Assembly: GCA_963966185.1 (NCBI GenBank)
Contig: CAWZYM010000102.1
Coordinates: 382,501-446,500 of the forward strand
Origin: Rhabditoides inermis
Lineage: Eukaryota; Nematoda; Chromadorea; Rhabditida; Rhabditidae
Reading direction: 5' to 3'
DNA: 64,000 bases
How positions within the stretch are numbered: the stretch's first letter is position 1; every line of letters begins with the position of its first letter. The notes under the pieces are model-generated. The model had not been told where the DNA came from. It saw only the letters and a program-made list of their open reading frames with translations, and searched no databases. The position numbers were made by a program, and so were the translations under genes. Positions 46,881 through 57,348 of this stretch are shown here, piece after piece.

Positions 46881-47770
46881 GTAAAAAATGAAACCGGTTT
46901 GTCTCACTCGTTTACCATATTGAAGTTCACGCTCTGTTCTCCAAGTCTGAATAGTTAGAAGTTCTGTTCACACAGATTAGATATCAGAAAAATCAGTCTT
47001 TGTTGTGAATATGTGCTATATTTTACAGAAACGGTTGTGAGTTGTAAAAAAAATGAAATCGGTTTGTCTCACTCGTTTACCATATTGAAGTTCACGCTCT
47101 GTTCTCCAAGTCTGAATAGTTAGAAGTTCTGTTCACACAGATTAGATATCAGAAAAATCAGTCTTTGTTATGAATATGTGCTATATTTTACAGAAACGGT
47201 TGTGAGTTGTAAAAAATGAAATCGGTTTGTCTCACTCGTTTACCATATTGAAGTTCCTGCTCTGTTCTCCAGTTATGAATAGTTAGAAGTTCAGTTCACA
47301 CAGATTAGATATCAGAAAAATCAGTCAGTGTTGTGAATATGTGCTATATTTTACAGGAACGGTTGTGAGTTGTAAAAAATGAAATCGGTTAGTCTCACTC
47401 GTTTACCATATTGAAGTTCACGCTCTGTTCTCCAAGTGACGTATTCGAATTTGAAACCAGCACTTTGGCTCCATCCCCCGGCATTCTATTTTTCCCCCGA
47501 GTTCTTCTTTAATCTTTTCAATGATTCAAGAAAAAAAACAGTCAATTGAAGAGTTGAATCCGTAATATTTTAAAAGAATTAAAAGATAAGTGTAAATTGC
47601 AATTGTGCGAATAATTTCATTTTTGATTGGTGAGACTGCGATAACTATTGCGGTGAGACTGCGATAACTATAACTAAAAACATGTAGTCGGTCTATCACC
47701 ACTTCACACTTTGTGACATATGCGTTTTTGTGTGATTAACTCACAAAAAATATGAACAATATTTTTTTCG

Positions 47771-47830
47771 AAAAAATTCTAGCGCGAGCCTTATTTGAAC
47801 CCAAAAGAGAGGGCGCTGCGCGCCCTCTCT
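47771..47830 (+). mobile_element. GC-hairpin element, left copy
   Basis: It runs from AAAAAATTCTAGCGCGAGCC to the palindrome AGAGAGGGCGCTGCG...CCCTCTCT (47806-47830). Its reverse complement recurs at 48740-48797 with matching non-palindromic parts, so the two form an inverted pair about 0.9 kb apart. Confidence 0.65.
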
Positions 47831-48020
47831 AATAACCTATCATGTCATGTTCTCCTCAAGGACACGAAATATGACTTTTTTGACGTCTCATTTGCAACCC
47901 TCCCACGGTATGCATGGAGACAGAGACTGACCGAGCGCTGAGACCATTCGACCGGAGCTTCCCATCACTCGGTATGAACAATGCACCCGTAGTATTCTTT
48001 TCTTTTGTCTTTTATCATTA

Positions 48021-48115
48021 GTGATTCATCACGTATTGTGAATAAAGGCATGTCGAAGTATGGGATAGACTAGATTCTGGTTTGGCTAGCACTTTCCTGC
48101 GGCGCATCTCTTTAT
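48021..48115 (+). pseudogene. Relic of the channel gene 3' UTR
   Basis: ATTGTGAATAAAGGCATGTCG followed by AGCACTTTC(C/T)... is clearly similar to 9603-9700 downstream of the channel-like gene, including the AATAAA signal (48041-48046). No M4 exon is visible upstream, so only the non-coding tail was copied or survives. Confidence 0.5.
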
Positions 48116-48739
48116 CCACATCTCTCTCTCTCCTTCTCTTTCTCTCTCCCCCTCTCTCTCTCTCTCTCTCCCTCTCACTCTCTCTCTCACTCTCTTTCTC
48201 TCTCACTCCGTCGCTTTCTTTGGGTGATGGGCATTGATCCAGATCCGAAATCCCGCCGGCTATTCAGCATTCCGAACTTTCGCTTTCTTCCGACTGAATT
48301 TCTTTCATTTTCTTCAACACCATTGGTAGATAGATACCTTCGTTTTCCTGTAACTTGAGTAAGATGATTATATCTATTTTGGATATCAGTGATATCGTAT
48401 CAGATATATCATATCACTTTTTCATTTGCCGATTCATCCTGGAAGAAATGCCGACGTCAGTACCTGAAAACATGTTCATTGCTATTGCTCCCATGATGAC
48501 TATGACTGTTGATGCCTAGTTTTTTTTCTATCCTTTTCTCCGGATCCGCTCTCCACTCCTTCTATCAATCAATGTTACGCAACGCATGCAATCATTGCTT
48601 TTCGTTTTCGTCACTTGATATTCCCCTTGCACCAACTGTTTAGTTTATAGTTTACTATATGTTTGTTAAACTTTTTCATGAGAGTGCATCAAATTAAACC
48701 CCTCCGACATTTAATTGTTGTGATTGCGGATCGCTCATT

Positions 48740-48797
48740 AGAGAGGGCGCGCAGCGCCCTCTCTTTTGGCTTAGGATAAGGCTCGCGCCAGAATTTT
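48740..48797 (-). mobile_element. GC-hairpin element, right copy (inverted)
   Basis: Palindrome AGAGAGGGCGCGCAG...CCCTCTCT at 48740-48764, followed by TTTTGGCTTAGGATAAGG and GCGCCAGAATTTT, the reverse complement of the left copy with a few changes. Confidence 0.65.
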
Positions 48798-49367
48798 CAA
48801 GGAGCTCTATCCAAAAATCATGTTAGCAGGAATGTGAACTCATCCAATTCATGTTAGTTAGATTCGCACGGTTCCGTAGGCCAAATCACTAATTGATGAC
48901 ATCTTTGTATCTTTTCTCCGAAAGAAGTTATGAGCGATCTCGCGCATCCATGAGGTGAGAGGCCAGCGTGTGGGTGGGTGGGTGGATGTCGTGTCCGGTA
49001 ACGCTGACTCTCTGCCGAAAGCGTACTCTCTCGCGTTTTCTGCGCGTGTTCTCCAACTAGCATTTTTGAGTGTAGTTCGCCTCGCCGCCGCCAGCGTCTA
49101 ATTCGCGCCGGGTTTGCGTTGTTTTGGGTTCCCGTCGTTCTGGCTAGCTCTCTCCCGGCAGGCGGGCAGGGCGGCGACCGAAATTCAGAGAAGTGTCGAT
49201 TAGAATTGTTTCTATACAATACCAAGAAAAATATAGTTATATATACACGCAACATTGTGCGTCACATCATAAAATGTGTCATTATAGTTCTATGCGTACT
49301 AATTAACGACAGAGCTTGGGAATCAGAAAGAGAAGAAATTTCTATGAAATTCAACAAAAGCACATAT

Positions 49368-49703
49368 ATTATCTGTTAAAAAAGTACTTGCGTAAAGATA
49401 ATAAGTTTGTCTTGACCCAATTCAACAAAAGCGCATGCATAAAACGTTTACAAATACTAACACAAACCTGCGCATAACGGACAGTGGACACTAACAGATG
49501 AAATATATAACAATACAAATGAATAACGTCATACGTCTAGAGAGAGAGAGAAGACGGAGAGAGAGAAGAGAGGAGAGAGAGGGGGGGGGGAGAGACAGGC
49601 GCAGGTTTGTTTTAGTATTTGTAAACGTTTTATGCATGCGCTTTTGTTGAATTGGGTCAAGACAAACTTATTATCTTTACGCAAGTACTTTTTAACAGAT
49701 AAT
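49368..49703. repeat. Foldback: 106-bp inverted arms around a 125-bp loop
   Basis: The left arm 49368-49473 and right arm 49599-49703 are reverse complements with only about two or three differences (ATTATCTGTTAAAAA..., ...CAAACCTGCGC). The loop contains GA repeats and a run of ten G. The extent of symmetry suggests a foldback/MITE-type element or a recent inverted duplication. Confidence 0.9.
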
Positions 49704-50159
49704 TAAGAATCGCACTTGTTCTCACTCAGTCAGCTGATGAAAACTGTCAAAGAATTGTAACGACTGTGAAATCGAGCCGATACGTATTTGTTCAATTTCA
49801 CGTTTAAGTCGATTATGGTTTGCTAGGTAGTTTATATAAACGTGAAAGCGCATGCATTCAAACGAAAACGCAAAGTTTAGTTTTAACAAGTATTTTTAAA
49901 GTCAGAAGTCTGTGACGTCATCTGATCCAAATTCCGTACATTCATCGATGGACTTGTAAGCAGTTAGCGACTTGTACTCGAGAGCCTTAGGTCAGTCCCC
50001 TTATTGGCTAGGTCGACGGTTGTATAACTTGAATCTGCTGATAAACAAACTTTTTAAAAACTAGCCGATGCGTGATGTACGTAATCATTAGTGTGTGCTA
50101 ACTTGATTCGCGATAAATATTCTTTTCGGATTTTAAAAACTAAAAAGTGTGAGTGTTGC

Positions 50160-50165
50160 TTGCAG
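50160..50165 (+). promoter_or_regulatory. Acceptor upstream of AGMO start (cis or spliced leader)
   Basis: TTGCAG lies 19 bases before the first in-frame ATG that fits the AGMO reading frame (50185). No upstream coding exon is visible, so a trans-splice site or a 5'-UTR intron is likely. Confidence 0.4.
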
Positions 50166-50184
50166 CGTCGATGCGCATGCGCCA

Positions 50185-50963
50185 ATGAACTCCTCCGACC
50201 TGTTGAATTCCACTCTACTCTTCGACAATGCCACCCTTGTCACTCCCTGGATCGATCGAATCTTCTCCAACACCTCCCTAGGACACCGCATGCTCGAGAG
50301 GTTAGCATGACGTCAAGGGAATATCGATTATTTTTGTCTATACAATGGAGTCCTGATTGATATGGTCATGACGCGTACAAAACTACCTATAAGAAACCTA
50401 ATATGGTCGTTTTGTATGTGTCATAATCATAATTCCGAAGAAGCATTTGAGTCGATGACGTCATGGAGATATCGATCGATTGCAGGCTGACGCTGACGAA
50501 TCTGCGGCATGCCTTCTACCTTATATCGCCCTATGAGACGGCGGTGTCCACACTCGAGCAGGTCCCAAACTACAATATTCAGGTGAGCTGTTGGTTTGGA
50601 GAATTCGATGTGTTAGAAACAAAGATCGTAAAAAATTTCCGGCGTGGCTAGTCTTTTCGTAACAGGCACTTCGAAACGCCTTCGATTTGAGAGCAGTTTT
50701 TAAGAGAGTGACCGAGATTGAGTTCGTATCTCGAAATCCGTATTGTTGGAACTCGCAGTAGGCGTTGCATTACTGTACTTTACCGTAACCTTACCGTAAA
50801 CTACATTGCTATACTTGCAGGTGTCGGCATGGTGGTTCGTCTTCATCGTGCTCGAGTTCGCGGTGCTGAAGATAAGCGGGCACGACGATCGATTCGCGCT
50901 CAACGACAGCGTCACCTCGGTGTGCGCCGGCATGCTCAGCCAGTGCTTCAAGTGGGTGGGGAG

Positions 50964-51011
<48 letters not shown>

Positions 51012-51576
51012 AGAGGGGGGGAGGGAGAGAGGGAGAGAGAGAGAGAGGGGGAGAGGGAGAGGGAGAGGGAGAGATAGAGAGAGAGACAAAGAGGAAGAGA
51101 GAGGGAGAGAGGAAAGAGAAAGAGATCTTTCAGGTTCGGCGGTCGCGCGGTCGCCATCTTCCTCTACGTCTTCATCTGGAACGAGTGGCGTCTGCTGGAG
51201 CTGCCGTGGGACAGCCCCTGGACCTGGATACTCTGCCTCTTCTTCCAGGACTTTATGTACTACCTGGGGCATAGGGCCGTCCATGGTGAGTAACTGTCTG
51301 GATATGGCTCTCTTTCTCTCTGTTTCTCTTTCTCTGAATGTATGCCGCCTCTGCCACGCCTGTATATCTTTGCTTCGGTTTTTTCGAGAAGGAGAGAGAG
51401 AGAGAGAGAGAGAGGTTGGAAATGAAAAGTGGTATGTGACTGATTTGCAGAGATGGGTTTCTTCTGGGGCCTGCACACCATCCATCACTCGTCGGAGTAC
51501 TACAACTACTCCACAGCACTCCGGCAGGCGGCGATTCAGGATGCGGGGCTGGCTATGTACGACTGTCTGCAGGTCG

Positions 51577-51651
<75 letters not shown>

Positions 51652-51876
51652 AACTCTATCTCATCTCGCTCTCTCTCTCTCTCTCCTTCTCTTTCTCTCT
51701 TTCTCTCTCTCTCTCCTTCTCTCTCTCTCCTTCTCTCTCTCTCTCTCTCTCTCTCTCAAAACACACTCTTTCAGGCGTTCTTCATCCCGCCGCCCATTTT
51801 CCTCGTTCATCGCTATTTTTCGGAGATATTCCAGTTCATCATGCATACCAGTGTGAGTTTGGAGATAGAGAGAGAA

Positions 51877-51913
<37 letters not shown>

Positions 51914-53656
51914 GAAATAGAGAGAAAGAGAGAGCGAACGAAAGAGAGGGAGAGGGAGAGAGAGAGAGAGAAATTACAGCTTCTCGGCTCGCTGGGACCG
52001 CTCGGCTTTGTGTTCAACACCCCGTCTCATCACAGAGTGCACCATGGTCGGAACTCGTACTGTATCGACAAGGTAAAATCAGTTTTTGCAACTTGCAACG
52101 ACTTATTATTTCTTCTTTCCCCGCGCTGTGCGGTCGGTTCGACTAAATGGTCCTGCGCGAGTACCCTTGAGCAAGGCGATGCAGAAGCTAACGAGGATGC
52201 AGTACTACTGGCTCGAGGAGATACATGCGACTGCGTGGAAGCAAAGGAACACCCGGAGCCTCTCCACCGTCTATCATGGTACTCTAATGGATTGGGCTGA
52301 TTATCGATCAAGTATCGATTGAGTATCGATCAAGAATCGTCGTCCACCACTAACCTCTAATGCTAAACTGTATTCCCCCGGCGTTAGCCTACCAAGATCT
52401 TGGCCCTACTGCATGTTTCCATTCATATTGTCGTGATTGCAATGTCATGTACAGCTATAACGATTCCGGATAAATCTCTGAACTCTGAACTCTGAACGAC
52501 TACACGGTGCGCATTTCGGGCATGTTGTCCAGGTCCCGGGCATGTTACGGCAGGTTGTGGGTATCCCTGCCCATAAGGTGCCCATACGCCAGAAAGGGTC
52601 CCTTAAATTACTACTGACACTCGGAGAGAACTGACACTTCGAGAAACTGACACTGACACTTCCGTGTTACTGACCCTCCCTGAATAGAACTGACACTCTA
52701 CCAACTGACACGGATTGAATTCACCTGCCCGTGTCATGCTCACAGTCGGTGTGAAATACTGCGCCACAATTAGTGGAAGAACAATATAGGAATAGAACAT
52801 ATATAACATATAGGGGAAATGGGATAAGATGTACATAGGAACATATAGGAAACAGAACAATAATAATAGACGCTTTGGAAAACAAAATGTGCTGTTGCAG
52901 AACTACGGCGGTGTGTTCATCATCTGGGACAAGATGTTCGGCACGTTCGCGGCGGAGAGGGAGGAGGAGCCGCCCGTATATGGACTCATACACAACGAGC
53001 AGAACTTCGACCAGCTGTGGTTGCAGGTTGGTGGGAGAGAGGGGGAAGAAGAGAGAGAGAGAGGGAGAGAAAAGAGGGAGAGAGAGGAGAGAGAGAGGGG
53101 AGAGGTTTTCAGTAGAGAGAGGGGAGAGGTTTTCAGTTCCATACGCTGTTCGAGCTTCTGTTCATGAAGGGTCAGATGAAGGACGAGAAGGGACGCGCCA
53201 TGTTTCCCGGATGGGCGAATAAGGTGGGCATACAGTGGCCGCGCGGACTACTTTATTGCGAGAGACAATGGGAAATGGAGAAACACGCGCGCTCGCCGTC
53301 TGCGCCCTCTCCTCTCGCCACAGTCTTTTCGCGCGCGAATTCAAATATCTAGCCGTCAATGGGAGGCTCCATTCCGCGCGCTGTATCTTACTTCATTAGG
53401 GGAATCACTATCCGAACTACTTGTGAGATGAAATGTCTTTAGTGCCCGACTCCTTTGTAGTAGCTACTGAAGTCTCTATTAACTTCCAAACGTTATTTTA
53501 TGATGCGCCTTTTCATTTCTCTATTCTTCCAGATCCGCGCGGCGGTGTACCCTCCCGGCTGGTTCCCGGGGGTGGAGGTGGTGCCGTTCTTCCACTGGTT
53601 CTCCATGAAGGACCCGGCATACGGGATTCCAGAGGTGGGAGGAGAGAGAGTGAGGG

Positions 53657-53717
<61 letters not shown>

Positions 53718-54419
53718 TTCAGATCGAGTACCCAGTCATCAAATACAATCCGCCCTTGCCTGTGTGGCAGTGTGTCTATATTCTACTCTACGTGCCTCTC
53801 TTCCTCGCCATATTTTTCCATTTTGAGTACGACAGGTAAGGTAATCTGCTTCTTCTATGTATCTCTAATTCTATTTCTCTCTCTTTCCGCAGTGTCTCAT
53901 GTACTTCCAGACCTTCCCTTTCCTACGGTGATTTCACGTGTAAAATCGCCTTCTTCGTATTGACGATGCAGTGCTTTGGAGCTTTCTTTGATAGAAGGTA
54001 AACGAGATTAGAGAGAGAGAGAGAGAGAGAGAGAAAGAAAGAAAGAAATCCTTCCCCTCAGATGCTACGCGCACTGGCTAGAGCTGGCGCGCTGTCTCTG
54101 CGTGGTGGGCTACTATGCGGTGATCATACTCGACCACATCGGAACCAAGCCGCACCGAATGAGTGTGATGGCGGGACACGCTGTGGCCGCGGTCGGATGG
54201 GCGGTGTACGGTATCTACACGGTGAGTCTCTCTCCCTCTCCCTCCCCCCCCCCTCTCTCGCTCTCTCTTCCACCCTTTCTCTCTCAATATGTTCAATTTC
54301 AGGCCTGCTCCTCCCGAGACACCGTCCATATTACTAAGACAGACGTGGAGAAGAACCAACACTGTGAAATCTCTGTGATATCTAAGCCGCCACCGAAAGA
54401 TCCCGCCCAAAGAGGATGA
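50185..54419 (+). CDS. AGMO: Alkylglycerol monooxygenase (TMEM195 family), 532 aa
   Basis: AGMO uses tetrahydrobiopterin and non-haem iron to hydroxylate ether lipids, splitting the alkyl bond; it is an integral ER membrane enzyme. Fourteen exons keep phase throughout: 50185-50300, 50486-50582, 50821-50951, 51134-51285, 51451-51572, 51775-51852, 51980-52072, 52901-53026, 53137-53223, 53533-53634, 53723-53835, 53893-53997, 54062-54221 and 54303-54419. The eight-histidine signature of the fatty-acid hydroxylase superfamily is complete: HRAVH (161-165), HTIHH (174-178) and HRVHH (250-254). Membrane segments include WWFVFIVLEFAVL and several C-terminal hydrophobic stretches. HHSSEYYNYSTALRQA and HHGRNSYCIDKNYGG are characteristic of AGMO. 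Length is somewhat above the mammalian enzyme because of a polar C-terminal tail. AATAAA at 54474-54479. Six or more introns are largely GA or CT repeat. Confidence 0.93.
50952..51133 (+). repeat. (GA)n-rich AGMO intron 3
   Basis: Starts GTGGGTGGGGAGAAGAGG and continues as GA/GGGAGA repeats up to ATCTTTCAG. Confidence 0.85.
51573..51774 (+). repeat. (CT)n AGMO intron 5
   Basis: Starts GTCGGTTCTCTCTCTC and remains CT-rich for about 180 bases before ACACTCTTTCAG. Confidence 0.85.
51853..51979 (+). repeat. (GA)n AGMO intron 6
   Basis: Starts GTGAGTTTGGAGATAGAGAG and is GA repeat almost to the AAATTACAG acceptor. Confidence 0.85.
52073..52900 (+). other. Large AGMO intron 7 with inserted repeat sequence
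   Basis: This 828-bp intron is several times longer than its neighbours. It holds TATCGATCAAG/TATCGATTGAG short repeats (about 52303-52340), a possible LINE 3' end terminating in CTCTGAACTCTGAACTCTGAAC (about 52360-52497), and about eight copies of ACTGACAC-like motifs (52612-52715). Open frames here are not in phase with AGMO and are not called. Confidence 0.5.
53027..53136 (+). repeat. (GA)n AGMO intron 8 with two acceptor-like sites
   Basis: GA-rich; a duplicated segment gives two AGGTTTTCAG sites ending at 53112 and 53136. Only the second continues the AGMO frame (FHTLFELLFMKGQ). Confidence 0.75.
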
Positions 54420-54897
54420 TTGCTCACTATCTTTCCCTCAAATATTGATGTTGTACAAACTGACTACCAAAATAATAAATTATCGCTTAGTAACAAGTGT
54501 TTCTAAAACTGAGCAGTCAATATATATGCTCATTATGCAGCGCAGACGCATATTGAATGGACTTGGTGTTGCTGTCATGTTTTCACTTCAATTGTACAGT
54601 TATATCTTTTGTAGAAATTATGCTTGTTTCATCGTACATAATTTCATCCTCTGAAATCGGTGATACACGCAAGAATTTGAATATATCGTTGCAGTACAAT
54701 GTACCAATTCATCGCGATTTGACTCCGCATCTGGGTAACAAGTAATTTCTCAGTTCAAGCCCCGCCCACATTTCAAACTCTTATCGAAGATTCTTTCGTT
54801 TGGTGTTTTGTTCTATTGTCTTGTTTCTTGTTTCTTGTTTGTTGATTTCGAATTCAAAACACAGTCATGTTCACATTCATACATGTGTTTGATTGTA
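54420..54897 (+). other. AGMO 3' UTR and NMT upstream region
   Basis: The AGMO polyadenylation signal is at 54474-54479. The rest is AT-rich without an exon. The genes are on the same strand, but the ~480-bp gap is longer than usual inside a nematode operon, so an independent NMT promoter is more likely. Confidence 0.5.
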
Positions 54898-54898
54898 G
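54893..54898 (+). promoter_or_regulatory. Candidate spliced-leader acceptor, NMT
   Basis: TTGTAG ends three bases before the NMT ATG at 54902. Such a close acceptor with no upstream exon is typical of nematode trans-splicing. Confidence 0.5.
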
Positions 54899-54901
54899 GG
54901 T

Positions 54902-57097
54902 ATGTCGGGTGAGAAGCCGGAGGAGAGCGTTCCGCCAGCGGAGGCGGCGAGTGAGGAGGCTGAACAGGCACAGTCCAGCTCCCAGACCAACGCCACCTAC
55001 GACGCTGAAAAGGTAATGATGGTCCCGTTTCTTGTACGAGGTTTCATAGCAAAGGTTGTTTCTAACTCGCGTTCACTTACCCACACGTTCCCCAAGGTCG
55101 AAGAGTGCATGACTTTTATCTAGATTACAACCGTCAAATCAATATATTTGTCCAGACGGAGCAGCTGATGGCGATGATGGAGAAGCTGGCGATGCTGAAC
55201 CAGCAGAACGGCGGCCTCCCCGTCCGCAACATGGAGACGGCGCTCGGCAAGAAGTACCAGTTCTGGGACACGCAGCCCATGCCCAAGTTCAGTGAGTACA
55301 TAGCAATTTCCACAAGTTCAAGTGTTTATCCGGATTTGTTATATCTGAATATCACAATCACAATCACAATGATAGGTTTGGAATCATACAGTGGGTTCTA
55401 ATTTGTACATCACACCTGAAAGTGTACTCTATAATCAGTATTTGTTTAATGTATTCATGTTAATTTAATAATTTCATTGCAGCTGAGAACCCCACGGAAA
55501 ACACGTGGATCGAGCCGAACGTGCCGGTGGACAAGGTGCGCGCCGAGCCCTACTCGCTCCCGTCCGCCTTCCTCTGGAGCGACGTCGACCTCAACGTGGG
55601 TGCATTATTGATTCTAAAGTTATCGATTTATTGATTTTTTTTCAGAACGAGGCTCAGCTGGAGGAGCTGTATCAGCTGCTCACAGAGAACTACGTCGAGG
55701 ACGACGACAACATGTTCCGCTTCGACTACTCGAAGGACTTTCTGCGCTGGTATGTTTCGTTGTTTCGTATGAGAAATATATAAGGGTTTGTAATCAATCA
55801 CAAACACATTGTACTTGTGCAGGGCTCTTCTGGTGCCGGGCTGGCGTCCGGAGTGGCACATTGGCGTGCGCGCGCAGCAGTCGGGCCGTCTCGTCGCCTT
55901 CATCTCGGCCATCCCGCAGGCCATCCGCGTCTACGACCTTGAGCGCAAGATGGTCGAGATCAACTTCCTCTGCGTCCACAAGAAGCTCAGGTGTGTGGCG
56001 AAATCTAAACATTTTGTTTTCATATCGTACCCTTTGAGATAACAATTTGATACTGATTACTGAGTACAGGTCGAAGCGCGTGGCGCCGGTGCTGATCCGC
56101 GAGGTGACGCGTCGCGTGAACCTCACCGGCATCTTCCAGGCCGCGTTCACCGCCGGCGCCGTCCTGCCCAAGCCCGTCGGAATCTGCCGGTGAGTCGAAC
56201 AGTGACAATCATTCCGATATTCCGATATTCCGAACATTATGGTGTCAATGTTCATCCATCTTTTATTCAGCTACTGGCACCGCTCGCTGAATCCGAAGAA
56301 GCTGATCGACGTGCGCTTCTCGCACCTGGCCAAGAACATGACCATTGCCAGGACCATGAAGCTCTACAAGCTGCCCGATGTAGGTTGACCGGCAGTGTCT
56401 GTGCGTGTACTGTACATGTGGAAACGCGCCGTTCAGTCTCCGTCGGTGGCTCTGCGTCCGATGGAGAAGAGGGACGTGGGTCAGGCACACGCGCTCCTCG
56501 CTGAGCACCTCAAGCAGTACAAGCTCGCGCCCCACTTCACCAAGAAGGAGTTCGAGCACATCTTCCTCCCGCGCGACAATGTCGTCTACAGCTACGTCCT
56601 CGAGGTGTGTTGGCTTTTACTGATCGTTTATTTCAGTCAAAGTGTAAAGTTGAACCGTTAAATCTTGAAGAAACGCGTCGTTTCAGAAGGAGAACAGGGT
56701 GACGGACTTTGTGTCGTTCTACTCTCTGCCGTCATCGGTGATGAACCACCCGCAGCACAAGACGCTGCGCGCCGCGTACTCGTACTACTGGGTGGCCGGC
56801 AGCATCCCTATCAAGCAGCTCATGAACGACGCCCTCATCCTCGCCAACAAGGTCAGCCGCGTTTGCATGACGTGTTTTCTGTTTCCGGACGCGGTTTGCT
56901 CTCTTTTGTGTTTTCATTGTCTAGTGTGTGGGTTGTAGGAGGGCTTTGACGTGTTCAACGCGCTGGACCTGATGCACAACAGCGAGGTGCTGGAGGAGCT
57001 CAAATTTGGCATCGGAGACGGCAACCTGCAGTACTACATCTACAACTGGAAGTGCCCCGAGATGCAGCCCCACCAGATTGGACTCGTGCTGCAGTAG
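54902..57097 (+). CDS. NMT: Glycylpeptide N-tetradecanoyltransferase (N-myristoyltransferase), 450 aa
   Basis: Transfers myristate from myristoyl-CoA to N-terminal glycines of cytosolic proteins; a GNAT-fold enzyme. Ten exons in phase: 54902-55012, 55156-55291, 55483-55595, 55646-55749, 55823-55990, 56070-56189, 56271-56379, 56437-56604, 56687-56851 and 56939-57097. Both family signatures are present: EINFLCVHK at 200-208 and KFGIGDG at 420-426. [12 protein letters not shown] and the C-terminal IGLVLQ (whose carboxylate serves as catalytic base in the family) are also conserved. The N-terminal 37 residues are acidic, Ser/Ala/Glu-rich and probably disordered. Length fits the invertebrate enzyme and no defects are seen. 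The gene converges on the minus-strand F-BAR/SH3 gene, with only about 250 bases between stop codons. Confidence 0.97.
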
Positions 57098-57348
57098 AGC
57101 GCGCATAGCATAGGCACTCGTTCCCTCTCCGCTCACCGCACTACCCTCTTGCATGCGGTCAGTCACGCCACGTACATCCACAGTCAATCACGCACGCACG
57201 TGTGATCCTTCAACCAGTGATGAGTAATGTTCTTTGTTTTGTTTTCAGACTATTTGTTGTCGGATAGTTTAATAATTTCTTATTGTAAATCGCGGTTGTT
57301 TTGTTAATTATTTTCATAAAGTTTTTATAATACAATTGTGGTCACTGG
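57098..57348. other. Shared 3' region of two convergent genes
   Basis: AT-rich 3' UTR of NMT, and on the other strand of the SH3 gene. CATAAAG near 57315 is a possible variant poly-A signal for NMT. Confidence 0.4.

Larger units (their letters stand above)
11459..47438. repeat. ~36 kb tandem array of a 163-bp satellite (about 220 monomers)
   Basis: The landmark AGTCTGAATAGTTAGAAG recurs every 163 bp (11461, 11624, 11787 and onward). Monomers are AT-rich and mostly over 90 percent alike, varying by scattered substitutions, poly-A length in GTAAAAAATG (five to ten A), variants such as TTGTTCAGTCATATG for TTGTTGTGAATATG, and a few internal deletions (TGTATTTTGTCTCAC junctions at about 25000, 25775, 27860, 29610, 33180 and 39040; ~122-bp monomers near 23629-23760). 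No open frame of 60 codons exists on either strand, so it is not coding. Higher-order repeats are evident. It could be pericentromeric, subtelomeric or heterochromatic satellite; location cannot be told. Confidence 0.97.
47439..50165. other. Gene-poor DNA between the satellite and AGMO
   Basis: No exon is supported. Contents: a 23-bp direct repeat (about 47629-47674), an inverted pair of a GC-hairpin element, a copy of the channel 3'-UTR, a CT tract (48119-48205), AT-rich DNA with overlapping GATATC-type palindromes (about 48380-48416) and a large foldback at 49368-49703. The 133-residue frame on the minus strand (48854-49255) is Arg/Pro-rich without recognisable features and I do not call it. 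Confidence 0.5.

Noticed and set aside
11459..47438. CRISPR-like periodic array
   Set aside because: The repeated unit is continuous for 163 bp without unique spacers, and the window is eukaryotic.
48854..49255. 133-codon minus-strand open frame
   Set aside because: No recognisable domain, biased Arg/Pro/Ser composition, no convincing splice or start context; probably chance in GC-rich DNA.
50806..52146. 446-codon open frame through AGMO
   Set aside because: It contains AGMO exon sequence in the wrong frame downstream and reads through GA/CT introns; the spliced 14-exon model explains the conserved histidine motifs.
54420..54901. AGMO-NMT operon
   Set aside because: Same strand, but the spacing (~480 bp between coding parts) is larger than usual for nematode operons and the functions are unrelated; not supported from sequence alone.
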